Assembly (NCBI GenBank): GCA_013139225.1
Contig: WTBG01000210.1
Coordinates: 1 to 5,871, forward strand
DNA: 5,871 bases
Direction of reading: 5' to 3'
Source: Deltaproteobacteria bacterium
GTDB taxonomy: Bacteria > Desulfobacterota > WTBG01
Shown: positions 1-5,871 of the stretch, in pieces
Numbering within the stretch: position 1 is the stretch's first letter
Layout of the letters: each line of letters begins with the position of its first letter
The notes under the pieces: model-generated
Databases searched by the model: none
What the model was told of the DNA's origin: nothing
Seen by the model: only the letters and a program-made list of their open reading frames with translations
Program-made: the position numbers and the translations under genes

Positions 1-468
1 GTGAGAGAATCGGGGATATCTTTAGTCGAGCTAACAGGAGGAGAACCACTACTCCAAAAGGAATGCTATTTACTGATTAGCCTTTTGCTCAAAGAAGGAT
101 ATACTGTTTTACTTGAAACAAACGGGAGTTTGCCCCTTGAGGAAGTTGACGGCAGGGTTATAAAGATTATGGATATTAAATGTCCCAGTAGTGGTATGTC
201 TGATAAAATGAATTTTTCTAATGTTGATTGTCTGGATAGTAAGGATGAGGTCAAATTTGTTATTGGTAATAGAGTGGATTTTGATTGGGCAAAAGAAATC
301 ATTGATACCTACCGGCTTGTTGAAAAGTGTAAGGTGCTAATCTCACCCATTTTGTCAAAACTGGATGCCAAGGAACTGGCTGGCTGGATTTTAAAAGAGA
401 GAATGCCGGTAAGATTGCAATTACAGCTCCATAAATTTATCTGGCCTGATTTGAGTCGAGGAGTATAA
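1..468 (+). CDS. queE: 7-carboxy-7-deazaguanine synthase QueE, C-terminal part (5' end outside window)
   Basis: This is a radical SAM enzyme that converts 6-carboxy-tetrahydropterin to 7-carboxy-7-deazaguanine, a cytosolic step in making preQ0 and queuosine. The visible 155 residues show TGGEPLLQ at 12-19 (the SAM-binding GGE motif), ETNGS at 39-43, MDIKCPSSG at 57-65, DEVKFVI at 82-88 and the QueE-typical tail RLQLQLHKFIWP at 138-149, ending in RGV. The family is usually about 210-245 residues. The N-terminal segment with the CxxxCxxC-type iron-sulfur cluster cysteines must therefore lie upstream of position 1. The GTG at position 1 is most likely an internal valine codon and not the start. 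The reading frame is open to the edge and stops with TAA at 466-468. No other queuosine gene is in the window. Family assignment is confident. The cluster motif itself cannot be checked here. Confidence 0.93.
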   Translation: MRESGISLVELTGGEPLLQKECYLLISLLLKEGYTVLLETNGSLPLEEVDGRVIKIMDIKCPSSGMSDKMNFSNVDCLDSKDEVKFVIGNRVDFDWAKEIIDTYRLVEKCKVLISPILSKLDAKELAGWILKERMPVRLQLQLHKFIWPDLSRGV

Positions 469-471
469 TTA

Positions 472-499
472 TAGGGGGTAGGGTTTAGGGGACAGGGAG
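472..499 (+). repeat. Four-unit G-rich heptamer array with G-quadruplex pattern
   Basis: Four consecutive 7-bp units can be read: TAGGGGG, TAGGGTT, TAGGGGA and CAGGGAG, with a consensus near TAGGGGA. Within it, positions 474-497 contain four G-runs of 3-5 bases separated by loops of 2, 4 and 3 bases, which meets the usual G3+N1-7 quadruplex rule. It begins 4 bases after the queE stop codon. The pattern is seen directly. Folding, and any role in transcript ending or stability, are inference. Confidence 0.6.
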
Positions 500-507
500 T
501 ATTTTGG

Positions 508-580
508 TTTTGGATTTTAGCCCCAGTGAAATAGATGCAAAGAATATTTCACGGGGTATAATTGCTAATTTTGGATTTAG
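508..580 (+). repeat. TTTTGGATTT(T)AG direct repeats flanking the stem-loop
   Basis: TTTTGGATTTTAG lies at 508-520 and TTTTGGATTTAG at 569-580, differing by one T. The first copy directly abuts the stem-loop at 521-556 and the second starts 12 bases after it. The arrangement could be the edges of a small duplicated or inserted unit, or simply low-complexity spacer sequence. No open reading frame or transposase lies between them. Confidence 0.4.
521..556 (+). other. Stem-loop in the queE-nadB spacer (12 bp, one bulge)
   Basis: The left arm CCCCAGTGAAATA (521-533) pairs with the right arm TATTTCACGGGG (545-556). This gives 12 Watson-Crick pairs with one bulged A at 525 and an 11-base loop at 534-544. 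It lies 53 bases after the queE stop and 115 bases before nadB. The bases after it, TATAATTGCTAATTTT, are not the immediate U-run of an intrinsic terminator, so a terminator role is only possible. It could instead be a dispersed palindromic repeat or an RNA stability element. Confidence 0.5.
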
Positions 581-670
581 TTAAGGTTGAAAGATTCATG
601 GATTGGGAGATTGTAGGTTTGGAATCCTGATAATTTGAGAAAATCATTCTGGTTGTAATGTGGTAGATAT

Positions 671-2278
671 ATGGAAATTAAAACTGATTTTTTGGTATTG
701 GGTAGTGGGATTGCCGGTTTAAGCTTTGCGTTAAAGGTGTGTAATTTTGGTTCTGTAGCTATCGTTACCAAAAAGGAAAAGATTGAATCCAGTACGAACT
801 ATGCGCAAGGGGGAATAGCTTCTGTTTTAGGAGCAGATGATTCTTTTGATTCGCATATTGCTGATACACTTACTGTTGGGGATGGCCTCTCTCACCTTGA
901 TGTTGTGGAGAGTGTGGTTAAAGAGGGCCCTTCAAGGATAAGGGAGTTGATTAAGTGGGGAGTTAATTTTTCTAAAAACAGTAACGGCAAGGAAAATTCC
1001 TATGATCTAGGAAGGGAAGGAGGACACAGCAAAAGGAGAATCGTTCATGCTCAAGACCTTACAGGTCGTGAGGTTGAGAGTGTTCTGGTAAAACAAGTGG
1101 AATCCAAGCAGAATATTAAGATTTATGAGAATTTCTTTGCCATTAACCTGATTACTGAATCAAAGGTGAAGGGTAGAAGAAGTGATGGGGATATCTGTTA
1201 TGGTGCTTATGTCCTGGACAGGCAGACAGGTGATATTCATACATTCATTGCCAAGATTACAATATTATCTACTGGAGGAGCAGGGAAAGTCTATATCTTT
1301 ACCAGTAATCCAGATATTTCTACTGGAGATGGGGTAGCTATGGCCTATCGTGCTGGTGCAAAGATAGCCAATATGGAATTTATTCAGTTCCATCCCACCT
1401 GCCTCTATCATCCTCAGGCCAAGAATTTTCTGATTTCTGAAGCATTGAGAGGGGAGGGGGGAACATTGAGGTTAAGCGATGGAACTTCCTTTATGGATAA
1501 ATATCATCCTTTAAAGAGCTTGGCCCCCAGAGATGTAGTAGCCAGGGCAATCGATATTGAACTAAAGAAAAGTGGGGCGGAATATGTTCTGCTTGATATG
1601 ACGCATAAGAGCAAGTCTTTCCTTAAGAGAAGATTCCCTAATATATATAATAAGTGTGTCTCGCTTGGCATCGATATGGCGACGGTACCCATTCCTGTAG
1701 TCCCAGCAGCTCATTACATGTGTGGCGGTGTGGTTACTGGCCTTCAGGGGGAGACGACTATCAGAAGGTTATATGCCTGTGGGGAGGTAGCGTGTACAGG
1801 TCTTCATGGAGCTAATCGCTTAGCAAGTAATTCATTATTGGAAGCTTTAGTACTTGCTCACAGAAGTGCTTTGAGATCCGTAGATGAATTGAAGGAAGAG
1901 AAATTTACTTTCCCTTCAGTCAAACCGTGGGATCCGGGGAAGGCGGTCGATATTGATGAGTCAATAGTTATTGCTCATAACTGGGATGAGATTAGAAGGT
2001 TGATGTGGCATTATGTGGGGATCGTCCGATCTAACAAAAGGCTGGACAGGGCAAGAAGAAGAATTGAGCTTCTACAGAAAGAGATTACCCAATACTATTG
2101 GGACTCCATTCTTACCGGAGACCTCATTGAGTTAAGAAACATTGCCACAGTGTCTGAATTGATTATTACGTGTGCCTTAAGAAGGAAAGAGAGCCGCGGG
2201 CTTCATTATACTCTGGATTATCAGGAGAAGGATGATAAGCATTTTAGTAAGGATACTATAGTGGAAAGAAAGAAGTAA
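671..2278 (+). CDS. nadB: L-aspartate oxidase NadB
   Basis: NadB is an FAD-dependent cytosolic enzyme that oxidises L-aspartate to iminoaspartate. Quinolinate synthase (NadA) then uses the product in de novo NAD synthesis. At 535 residues it is full family length. The N-terminal dinucleotide-binding loop GSGIAG is at 11-16, and the FAD-contacting NYAQGGIA at 43-50. By family knowledge the active-site positions are intact: E116 in GREGGHS, H241 in QFHPTCLYHP, R287 in APRDVVARA, H348 in HYMCGGV and R383 in GLHGANRLASNSLLE. These sit at offsets of 3 to 5 from the E. coli residues E121, H244, R290, H351 and R386. The C-terminal helical domain runs from about 430. ATG 671 is the first usable start, because an in-frame TAA at 656-658 closes the frame upstream. 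No good Shine-Dalgarno sequence precedes it. nadA and nadC are not in the window. NadB converges with the downstream pgeF, 77 bases apart. Confidence 0.97.
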   Translation: MEIKTDFLVLGSGIAGLSFALKVCNFGSVAIVTKKEKIESSTNYAQGGIASVLGADDSFDSHIADTLTVGDGLSHLDVVESVVKEGPSRIRELIKWGVNFSKNSNGKENSYDLGREGGHSKRRIVHAQDLTGREVESVLVKQVESKQNIKIYENFFAINLITESKVKGRRSDGDICYGAYVLDRQTGDIHTFIAKITILSTGGAGKVYIFTSNPDISTGDGVAMAYRAGAKIANMEFIQFHPTCLYHPQAKNFLISEALRGEGGTLRLSDGTSFMDKYHPLKSLAPRDVVARAIDIELKKSGAEYVLLDMTHKSKSFLKRRFPNIYNKCVSLGIDMATVPIPVVPAAHYMCGGVVTGLQGETTIRRLYACGEVACTGLHGANRLASNSLLEALVLAHRSALRSVDELKEEKFTFPSVKPWDPGKAVDIDESIVIAHNWDEIRRLMWHYVGIVRSNKRLDRARRRIELLQKEITQYYWDSILTGDLIELRNIATVSELIITCALRRKESRGLHYTLDYQEKDDKHFSKDTIVERKK

Positions 2279-2304
2279 TGAACATGGTTCGTTGCGCTCA
2301 CAAC

Positions 2305-2344
2305 TGGAATGTTGAAATACTGGAATGATGGAGCAATGGATTGA
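2305..2344 (+). repeat. Five degenerate 8-bp tandem repeats between nadB and pgeF
   Basis: Five consecutive octamers can be read: TGGAATGT (2305), TGAAATAC (2313), TGGAATGA (2321), TGGAGCAA (2329) and TGGATTGA (2337). Their consensus is near TGGAATGA. They occupy just over half of the 77-base spacer between the convergent nadB and pgeF stop codons. No intrinsic terminator hairpin with a T-run is visible in this spacer on either strand. The 8-base phase is seen directly. Origin and function are unknown. Confidence 0.6.
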
Positions 2345-2355
2345 ATTCAGCTTTG

Positions 2356-3165
2356 CTAACGAAGTCCAATTAGGGCACCAAATCTACCGGTTACTTTCTT
2401 CCCTTTCCTATAGGAATAAAACAGATCGAAATTACAGGACGTGCAGAGCTCTGCACTGTAGAGATGTTCATCTTTTATGCCTACCCTTTGAAGCTGCTTC
2501 TTATTTGCCTGCCACAGATTGAAGTACAAATCGTCATTTGTTGATTTTACAAAATGTTCCTGAGCCTTATAGAGTTCTTTCACGGCCTGGTCAGCCATCG
2601 TGCTGTTGATCTGGTAGCAACAGGGACCTATGGATGGGCCTATTGCTGCCAGTATATGTTGAGGCTGGCAATGATAATCCTTGACTAAAACTTCAACTGT
2701 CTTTTGAGCAATATGTAACAGTGTCCCTTTCCAACCCGCATGCGATATAGCCACTGTATGTGTTTTAGGATCGTAGAAGATGAGGGGAACACAATCAGCA
2801 TATCTTGTCATGAGAGTGATACCTGGGACATCAGTAACTAGAGCGTCGGTTTCCGGGAAAGCGTTGCCGGGAAGAAAACAGTCTTTTTTGAGATAGCTTC
2901 CATCAACCATAGCAATGTTATCTTGATGAATTTGTTGACAGGTCGCTAAAGAACTGAGATCGAATCCTAATGTTTGGCTTAGTATCTGATGGTTTTCTTT
3001 TACGTTGTCGTCTTCATCCCCAACCTGAAAAGATAGGTTGAGGCTTGCATAGTTGTTGCTGCTAACACCACTATGTCGTGTGGATATGGCATGTATTAGC
3101 TCTTTGTAATTTAGAAAGTTGGGGAAAAACAGAAATGTCCCGTTTCCTATTTTCTTTTTAATCAT
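2356..3165 (-). CDS. pgeF: PgeF/YfiH-family laccase-domain protein (peptidoglycan editing factor; DUF152)
   Basis: The 269-residue protein is full length for the Cu-oxidase_4/DUF152 family. Members have been described as cytosolic purine nucleoside phosphorylases or copper-dependent phenol oxidases. E. coli YfiH (PgeF) is described as removing wrongly built UDP-MurNAc precursors that carry L-Ser instead of L-Ala. Visible motifs are ISTRHSGVS at 27-35, YASLNLSFQVGDE at 39-51, CQQIHQD at 76-82, ETDALVTD at 105-112, RYADCVP at 121-127, SHAGWKGT at 141-148 and a CTSCNFDLFYSYR segment at 241-253. H80, C125 and H142 match the conserved His-Cys-His metal site. ATG at 3163-3165 is the first possible start, because an in-frame TAA lies at 3172-3174. 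No clear Shine-Dalgarno sequence is present. It is convergent with nadB and divergent from the LysM gene. The family is certain. The exact substrate is inferred. Confidence 0.94.
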   Translation of the reverse strand: MIKKKIGNGTFLFFPNFLNYKELIHAISTRHSGVSSNNYASLNLSFQVGDEDDNVKENHQILSQTLGFDLSSLATCQQIHQDNIAMVDGSYLKKDCFLPGNAFPETDALVTDVPGITLMTRYADCVPLIFYDPKTHTVAISHAGWKGTLLHIAQKTVEVLVKDYHCQPQHILAAIGPSIGPCCYQINSTMADQAVKELYKAQEHFVKSTNDDLYFNLWQANKKQLQRVGIKDEHLYSAELCTSCNFDLFYSYRKGKKVTGRFGALIGLR

Positions 3166-3250
3166 AACGTTTTATCGTATGCCATTGTATCTTAGAATAC
3201 TATACTGATTATGCACTGAAAAATAAAGTTTAAAAGGATTTACTTAGATG

Positions 3251-3352
3251 TTAAGTTTATAAGCAATTGAATAAACGGCTTGCTTTAAAGATGAACCAAA
3301 GTTATAATTCTAATCAAGTTTTGAACTCTGTGATTGCTTAAATATAACTTAA
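3251..3352. promoter_or_regulatory. Bipartite inverted repeat flanking the LysM-gene promoter
   Basis: The left arm at 3251-3267 reads TTAAGTT-N3-AAGCAAT. The reverse complement of the right arm at 3333-3352 reads TTAAGTT-N6-AAGCAAT. Both 7-base halves match exactly, and the pair encloses the candidate -35/-10 region. The right arm ends two bases before the Shine-Dalgarno sequence. Paired operators for one regulator are possible, or a long-range stem. In AT-rich DNA chance cannot be excluded. Confidence 0.3.
3280..3308 (+). promoter_or_regulatory. Candidate sigma70-type promoter of the LysM gene
   Basis: A perfect TATAAT lies at 3303-3308. With a 17-base spacer, TTGCTT at 3280-3285 sits in the -35 position, matching the first three bases of TTGACA. 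Transcription would start near 3315, leaving a leader of about 50 bases before ATG 3368. The -35 match is weak and the region is AT-rich, so this is a candidate only. Confidence 0.4.
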
Positions 3353-3354
3353 TG

Positions 3355-3361
3355 AAAGGAG
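3355..3361 (+). promoter_or_regulatory. Shine-Dalgarno sequence that fixes the LysM-gene start
   Basis: AAAGGAG at 3355-3361 is a strong ribosome binding site. It directly abuts the ATG at 3362, leaving no spacing, but sits six bases before the ATG at 3368. It therefore supports 3368 as the true start. An in-frame TGA at 3353-3355 rules out any start further upstream. Confidence 0.75.
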
Positions 3362-3367
3362 ATGAAG

Positions 3368-5218
3368 ATGAATAGAAAAATGGTCATTTCTCTTATCTTC
3401 TTAGAGTTTTGCTTGTTTGTGTGCTTAACCAGAGTTTTCTCAGAAGAAGCAAGCAGAACAGGAACAATTTCCTTCACAAAGAATGTGGTAGTTAAAAAGT
3501 ATAAAATGGGAGAGGTACAAGCAGAACCGTATGCGGTTGAGAGGAAAGATAGTTTGTGGAAGATTCTCATCAATAAGTATGGAATTAAAGAGAGGCAATT
3601 CTATTTTTTTTGCAGAATAACAAAAAGTTTAAACCCTGACCTGAAGAATGCACATAAGCTAGTGCCAGATCAGGTGTTGCTTATCCCATTTAAGTATGTC
3701 GCTCATTTTAACATCCCAGAAGAAGAGATTAGATCGGCATTGCTTAAAATGCTTTCCACTCAACTATCTCAGATGCCAACTGAAGAATATACCATCTCAA
3801 AAGGGGAGCACATTGCCCAGGTGCTTCGCGATATGTACTACGTTCCGGATGATTTAATATTCAACCGCTATCTTACCCTGGTAAAGAAGTTAAATCCTGA
3901 TATGGGGAATATTGATCTGGTTAAACCTAAGCAGAAGATCATTTTACCCTACTTTGCATCGTATGCTCTAACTCCTGAAGAGAAGAGTGGGGCAGAGGGA
4001 TTAGGCGAGGAGTCTTTAAAAGAGGAAGTCAAGAAAGAAAAAGTGCCCATTACAGAGAAAGTGTTAGATGAAAAGAAGGCAGAACATGCTTATGTTGATC
4101 CCCGTTTCAAGAAAATAACCAGACATATTCCCAGCAGTAAAACTTCATACATGCACTTTATGTCTTCAATAACTGATGTTTTGCAAGGCAAATTAGATAG
4201 CACAGGGGAGTTTGCCATACCATTAATGAAGAAAGGTAAAGTAACTATAGATGCTAATGAATTCCCCGTTCTGCAGCTTACAGAAAATAAAAAGATAATT
4301 TTAAACTATGGTGGTGAACTTCCAAGAGGGTTAACAGATGTAGAACAATTAGAGATGAATGGCTTCGAGGTGGTTTCTCTTAATGAAAATGAAGACATAG
4401 AATCCGTTTTGGATAAATTGCTTGCTGCAGCAGGTTATTTTTCTGTGGATAAAAGCAATAACTCGTTGGTAATTGGTGATAAGATACAGTTTGAGATTAC
4501 AGGAGACTGGATCATATATGCTGATGAATTACTTGAGGATGTTATGGTGGTGAATTTGCTTGAAAAGGAAAAACGTCCAATTGATTCACAATTAAAAGAT
4601 TACATCCACACCTTTGGAGTTAATCTTATTGATTTATATATGACGAGTGAAGGTGAGCAGGAGGAGATAGAATTTCCACAAAAAACAGTTGAATCCAGAT
4701 ATCAACCTGAAGATGTACCTGTCATAGATACCTCAGGTTGTGCGGTACTAGTGGATTCCTTATTTGCTCTTCTAGGACAGAATTACAAGAAGGATTTCAC
4801 GGTTGACTTATTCCGTGGCGAGTCTAAGGTGTTTGATGTTGAAGTAGTAGCTGACAGGTATTTTGAGATAGGAGGAAAGGGACATATTATAAGCTTCCAC
4901 AAGATTCCCGAGAAACTGATAGAGTTGATAACTGGGGAGGGAAATCGTTTTCTTAGCATAACAATGCCACTAGGTGACCCATATGCAGTGATTAGAAATA
5001 TTCTTGACTTTTTGAGTATTAACTATGTTTCTCCACGACCTAAATTTCCTGATGTTATAAGTGGTGAAAAAGGGGTGGAATTATTCATTCCTGGTATACT
5101 TATCAAGAAAGATGGAAAGACAAGTATTTTATTAACCTCAATTGAGTTAGAAACAGAGGTTTACCAGTGGTTAACGGAAAGGAATGTGAAGGTTGTCCGT
5201 CTGGGTATATCTTCTTGA
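3368..5218 (+). CDS. Secreted protein with two LysM domains and four C-terminal repeat modules, function unknown
   Basis: The protein has 616 residues when started at ATG 3368. An ATG at 3362 would add two residues but touches the Shine-Dalgarno sequence. An N-terminal signal peptide is visible (MNRK, then a hydrophobic run to about residue 22), with likely cleavage after VFS at about 25, so it acts outside the cytoplasm. LysM domain 1 is at about 53-110 (EPYAVERKDSLWKI, SLNPDLKN, VLLIPF). LysM domain 2 is at about 139-196 (EEYTISKGEHIAQV, KLNPDMGN, QKIILPYF). LysM domains bind N-acetylglucosamine-containing glycans such as peptidoglycan. A charged Glu/Lys linker spans about 202-240. The rest (about 260-615) resembles four copies of one module, at about 260-338, 344-425, 457-533 and 539-615. 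Each ends in a hydrophobic strand, a helix and a closing VVSL, LIDL, LSI or VVRL-type strand. No catalytic domain is recognised. It is convergent with the downstream transglycosylase gene, 36 bases apart. A wall-anchored structural or regulatory role is inference. Confidence 0.85.
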   Translation: MNRKMVISLIFLEFCLFVCLTRVFSEEASRTGTISFTKNVVVKKYKMGEVQAEPYAVERKDSLWKILINKYGIKERQFYFFCRITKSLNPDLKNAHKLVPDQVLLIPFKYVAHFNIPEEEIRSALLKMLSTQLSQMPTEEYTISKGEHIAQVLRDMYYVPDDLIFNRYLTLVKKLNPDMGNIDLVKPKQKIILPYFASYALTPEEKSGAEGLGEESLKEEVKKEKVPITEKVLDEKKAEHAYVDPRFKKITRHIPSSKTSYMHFMSSITDVLQGKLDSTGEFAIPLMKKGKVTIDANEFPVLQLTENKKIILNYGGELPRGLTDVEQLEMNGFEVVSLNENEDIESVLDKLLAAAGYFSVDKSNNSLVIGDKIQFEITGDWIIYADELLEDVMVVNLLEKEKRPIDSQLKDYIHTFGVNLIDLYMTSEGEQEEIEFPQKTVESRYQPEDVPVIDTSGCAVLVDSLFALLGQNYKKDFTVDLFRGESKVFDVEVVADRYFEIGGKGHIISFHKIPEKLIELITGEGNRFLSITMPLGDPYAVIRNILDFLSINYVSPRPKFPDVISGEKGVELFIPGILIKKDGKTSILLTSIELETEVYQWLTERNVKVVRLGISS

Positions 5219-5254
5219 TGGAAGTTATTGAGGATAGTGAAGGTATAAGTTGCT

Positions 5255-5871
5255 TTAGCTGCTGATTTCCTTGGAGAGTTTTAGTACAGTATCGATATAG
5301 GGTGTGCTGTTATTATATCTCCTGATAATTGATCTTCTCCTCTTAATTGACAAACCACTTTTCCAACCGTTCTTTTTAAGGTAATTGGCAACACTTACCA
5401 TAGAATCATATCTGTTAAATAACCTTACCTTTTGGTCGTTGTTACCGTCCAGTGCGTATCTTAAATAGCTTGAGGGTAAGAATTGTGCTATCCCAAAGGC
5501 ACCTGCCCAGGAACCTTTGATCTCAAAAACATCAATTCTTTCCTGTTCAGCAATAGTGAGCAGATTTTTTAGTTCTTGATATGCCCACTTTGTTTTCTTA
5601 CGAGCTCTTTTGCTGATTTCATCAAAACTGATATGGGGATGGTTTTTTTTGAGGTTATGATAGGTGTCGTCTAATATTTCTGGGTTTGTGGCTAAAGATA
5701 GAGTACTGAAGACATTGAAAACTGTGTTTTCCCCAGTTATTTTCCCAAAAGCAGATTCGATGCAAAGAATGGAAACAACGATCTCTTTTTCTACTTTAAA
5801 CTGTTTTTCAACTTTACTCAGGAATGGTCGTTCATTATCGAGGAATTTTTTAGCATCTTTAATTGACTGGT
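5255..5871 (-). CDS. mltB: MltB-type lytic murein transglycosylase, C-terminal part (5' end outside window)
   Basis: The gene reads leftward from beyond the right edge to a TAA stop (plus coordinates 5255-5257), giving 204 visible residues. MltB-family enzymes (GH103) cleave the MurNAc-GlcNAc bond of peptidoglycan and leave a 1,6-anhydroMurNAc end. They act in the periplasm or at the outer membrane. Numbering from the first complete codon, ILCIESAFGKITG at 34-46 carries the likely catalytic Glu38 (compare VETRWG in E. coli MltB). VFNVFSTLSLA follows at 50-60, then KKTKWAYQELKNLL at 91-104 and KGSWAGAFGIAQFLPSSY at 118-135. DGNND is at 141-145, SVANYLKKNGWK at 159-170 and RYNNSTPYIDTVL at 184-196. 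This covers the catalytic domain. The N-terminal export signal lies outside the window, so lipoprotein or soluble status is unknown. Its ending is convergent with the LysM gene. The family is confident. The exact paralogue (MltB or a related GH103 type) is less so. Confidence 0.9.
   Translation of the reverse strand, partial: QSIKDAKKFLDNERPFLSKVEKQFKVEKEIVVSILCIESAFGKITGENTVFNVFSTLSLATNPEILDDTYHNLKKNHPHISFDEISKRARKKTKWAYQELKNLLTIAEQERIDVFEIKGSWAGAFGIAQFLPSSYLRYALDGNNDQKVRLFNRYDSMVSVANYLKKNGWKSGLSIKRRRSIIRRYNNSTPYIDTVLKLSKEISS

Larger units (their letters stand above)
3166..3367. promoter_or_regulatory. Divergent AT-rich spacer between pgeF and the LysM gene
   Basis: This 202-base region must drive both divergent genes. 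For the plus strand it holds a TATAAT box, a bipartite inverted repeat and a strong ribosome binding site, each listed separately. For the minus strand, the best I see is a TACAAT hexamer (plus coordinates 3184-3189), 18 bases before the pgeF ATG, with no convincing -35 box. I see no RNA gene or known riboswitch in it. Confidence 0.5.

Noticed and set aside
66..302. Open frame of 78 codons on the minus strand
   Set aside because: It lies entirely inside queE on the opposite strand, matches no family and has no ribosome binding site.
464..469. TATAAT overlapping the queE stop codon
   Set aside because: It has no -35 partner at the right spacing, and it is explained by the coding sequence plus stop.
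557..562. Perfect TATAAT hexamer as a possible nadB promoter
   Set aside because: No -35-like hexamer sits 16-18 bases upstream; that space is the hairpin. It lies over 100 bases before nadB in AT-rich DNA.
577..771. Open frame of 64 codons on the minus strand across the nadB start
   Set aside because: It overlaps the conserved N-terminus of NadB and has no recognisable protein features.
1504..1692. Open frame of 62 codons on the minus strand
   Set aside because: It is a shadow of nadB within conserved coding sequence.
2325..2522. Open frame of 65 codons on the plus strand
   Set aside because: It starts inside the octamer repeats and then runs antisense through the conserved C-terminus of PgeF, so it is a shadow.
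3226..3320. Four AAGTT(T)-type words in the divergent spacer (3226, 3253, 3299, 3316)
   Set aside because: The spacing is irregular (27, 46 and 17 bases) and the words are short and AT-rich, so they are not convincing as a regulatory array.
3349..3573. Open frame of 74 codons on the minus strand
   Set aside because: It is antisense to the signal peptide and first LysM domain. Its hydrophobic look comes from the complement of that region.
5219..5254. Possible bidirectional terminator between the LysM and mltB stops
   Set aside because: No inverted repeat or T-run of useful length is visible in the 36 bases.

Overview
The window carries five protein-coding genes. Two of them are cut by the window edges. 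There is no tRNA, rRNA, CRISPR array or insertion sequence that I can support. The DNA is AT-rich. The lytic transglycosylase and the signal-peptide-bearing LysM protein fit a bacterium with a peptidoglycan wall, probably Gram-negative. The short degenerate repeats in the spacers (heptamer TAGGGGA-type, octamer TGGAATGA-type, TTTTGGATTT phrases) look like the spacer filler I associate with uncultured anaerobes such as anammox planctomycetes, Omnitrophota or Nitrospirota. That taxonomic hint is inference only.

Layout from left to right. (1) 1-468, plus strand: the C-terminal part of QueE, the radical SAM enzyme of 7-deazaguanine (queuosine) synthesis. (2) 469-670: a non-coding spacer with a four-unit G-rich heptamer array that meets the G-quadruplex pattern, and a 12-bp stem-loop between two copies of TTTTGGATTT(T)AG. 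(3) 671-2278, plus: a complete NadB, L-aspartate oxidase of de novo NAD synthesis. (4) 2279-2355: a convergent spacer holding five degenerate 8-bp repeats. (5) 2356-3165, minus: a complete PgeF/YfiH-family protein (laccase-domain, DUF152). (6) 3166-3367: a divergent AT-rich spacer with a candidate promoter, a bipartite inverted repeat around it, and a strong Shine-Dalgarno sequence. (7) 3368-5218, plus: a secreted protein with two LysM domains and a C-terminal region that I read as four copies of an unrecognised module of about 75-80 residues. (8) 5255-5871, minus, running off the right edge: the C-terminal 204 residues of an MltB-type lytic murein transglycosylase.

The first two genes are housekeeping cofactor and tRNA-modification enzymes with no obvious link to each other. 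The last three form a loose cell-wall neighbourhood: PgeF (peptidoglycan precursor quality control), a LysM wall-binding protein, and a glycan-cleaving MltB enzyme. They alternate in orientation, so they are not one operon. The least explained element is the C-terminal repeat region of the LysM protein. The two repeat-bearing spacers come next. No clear new multi-gene system is visible.
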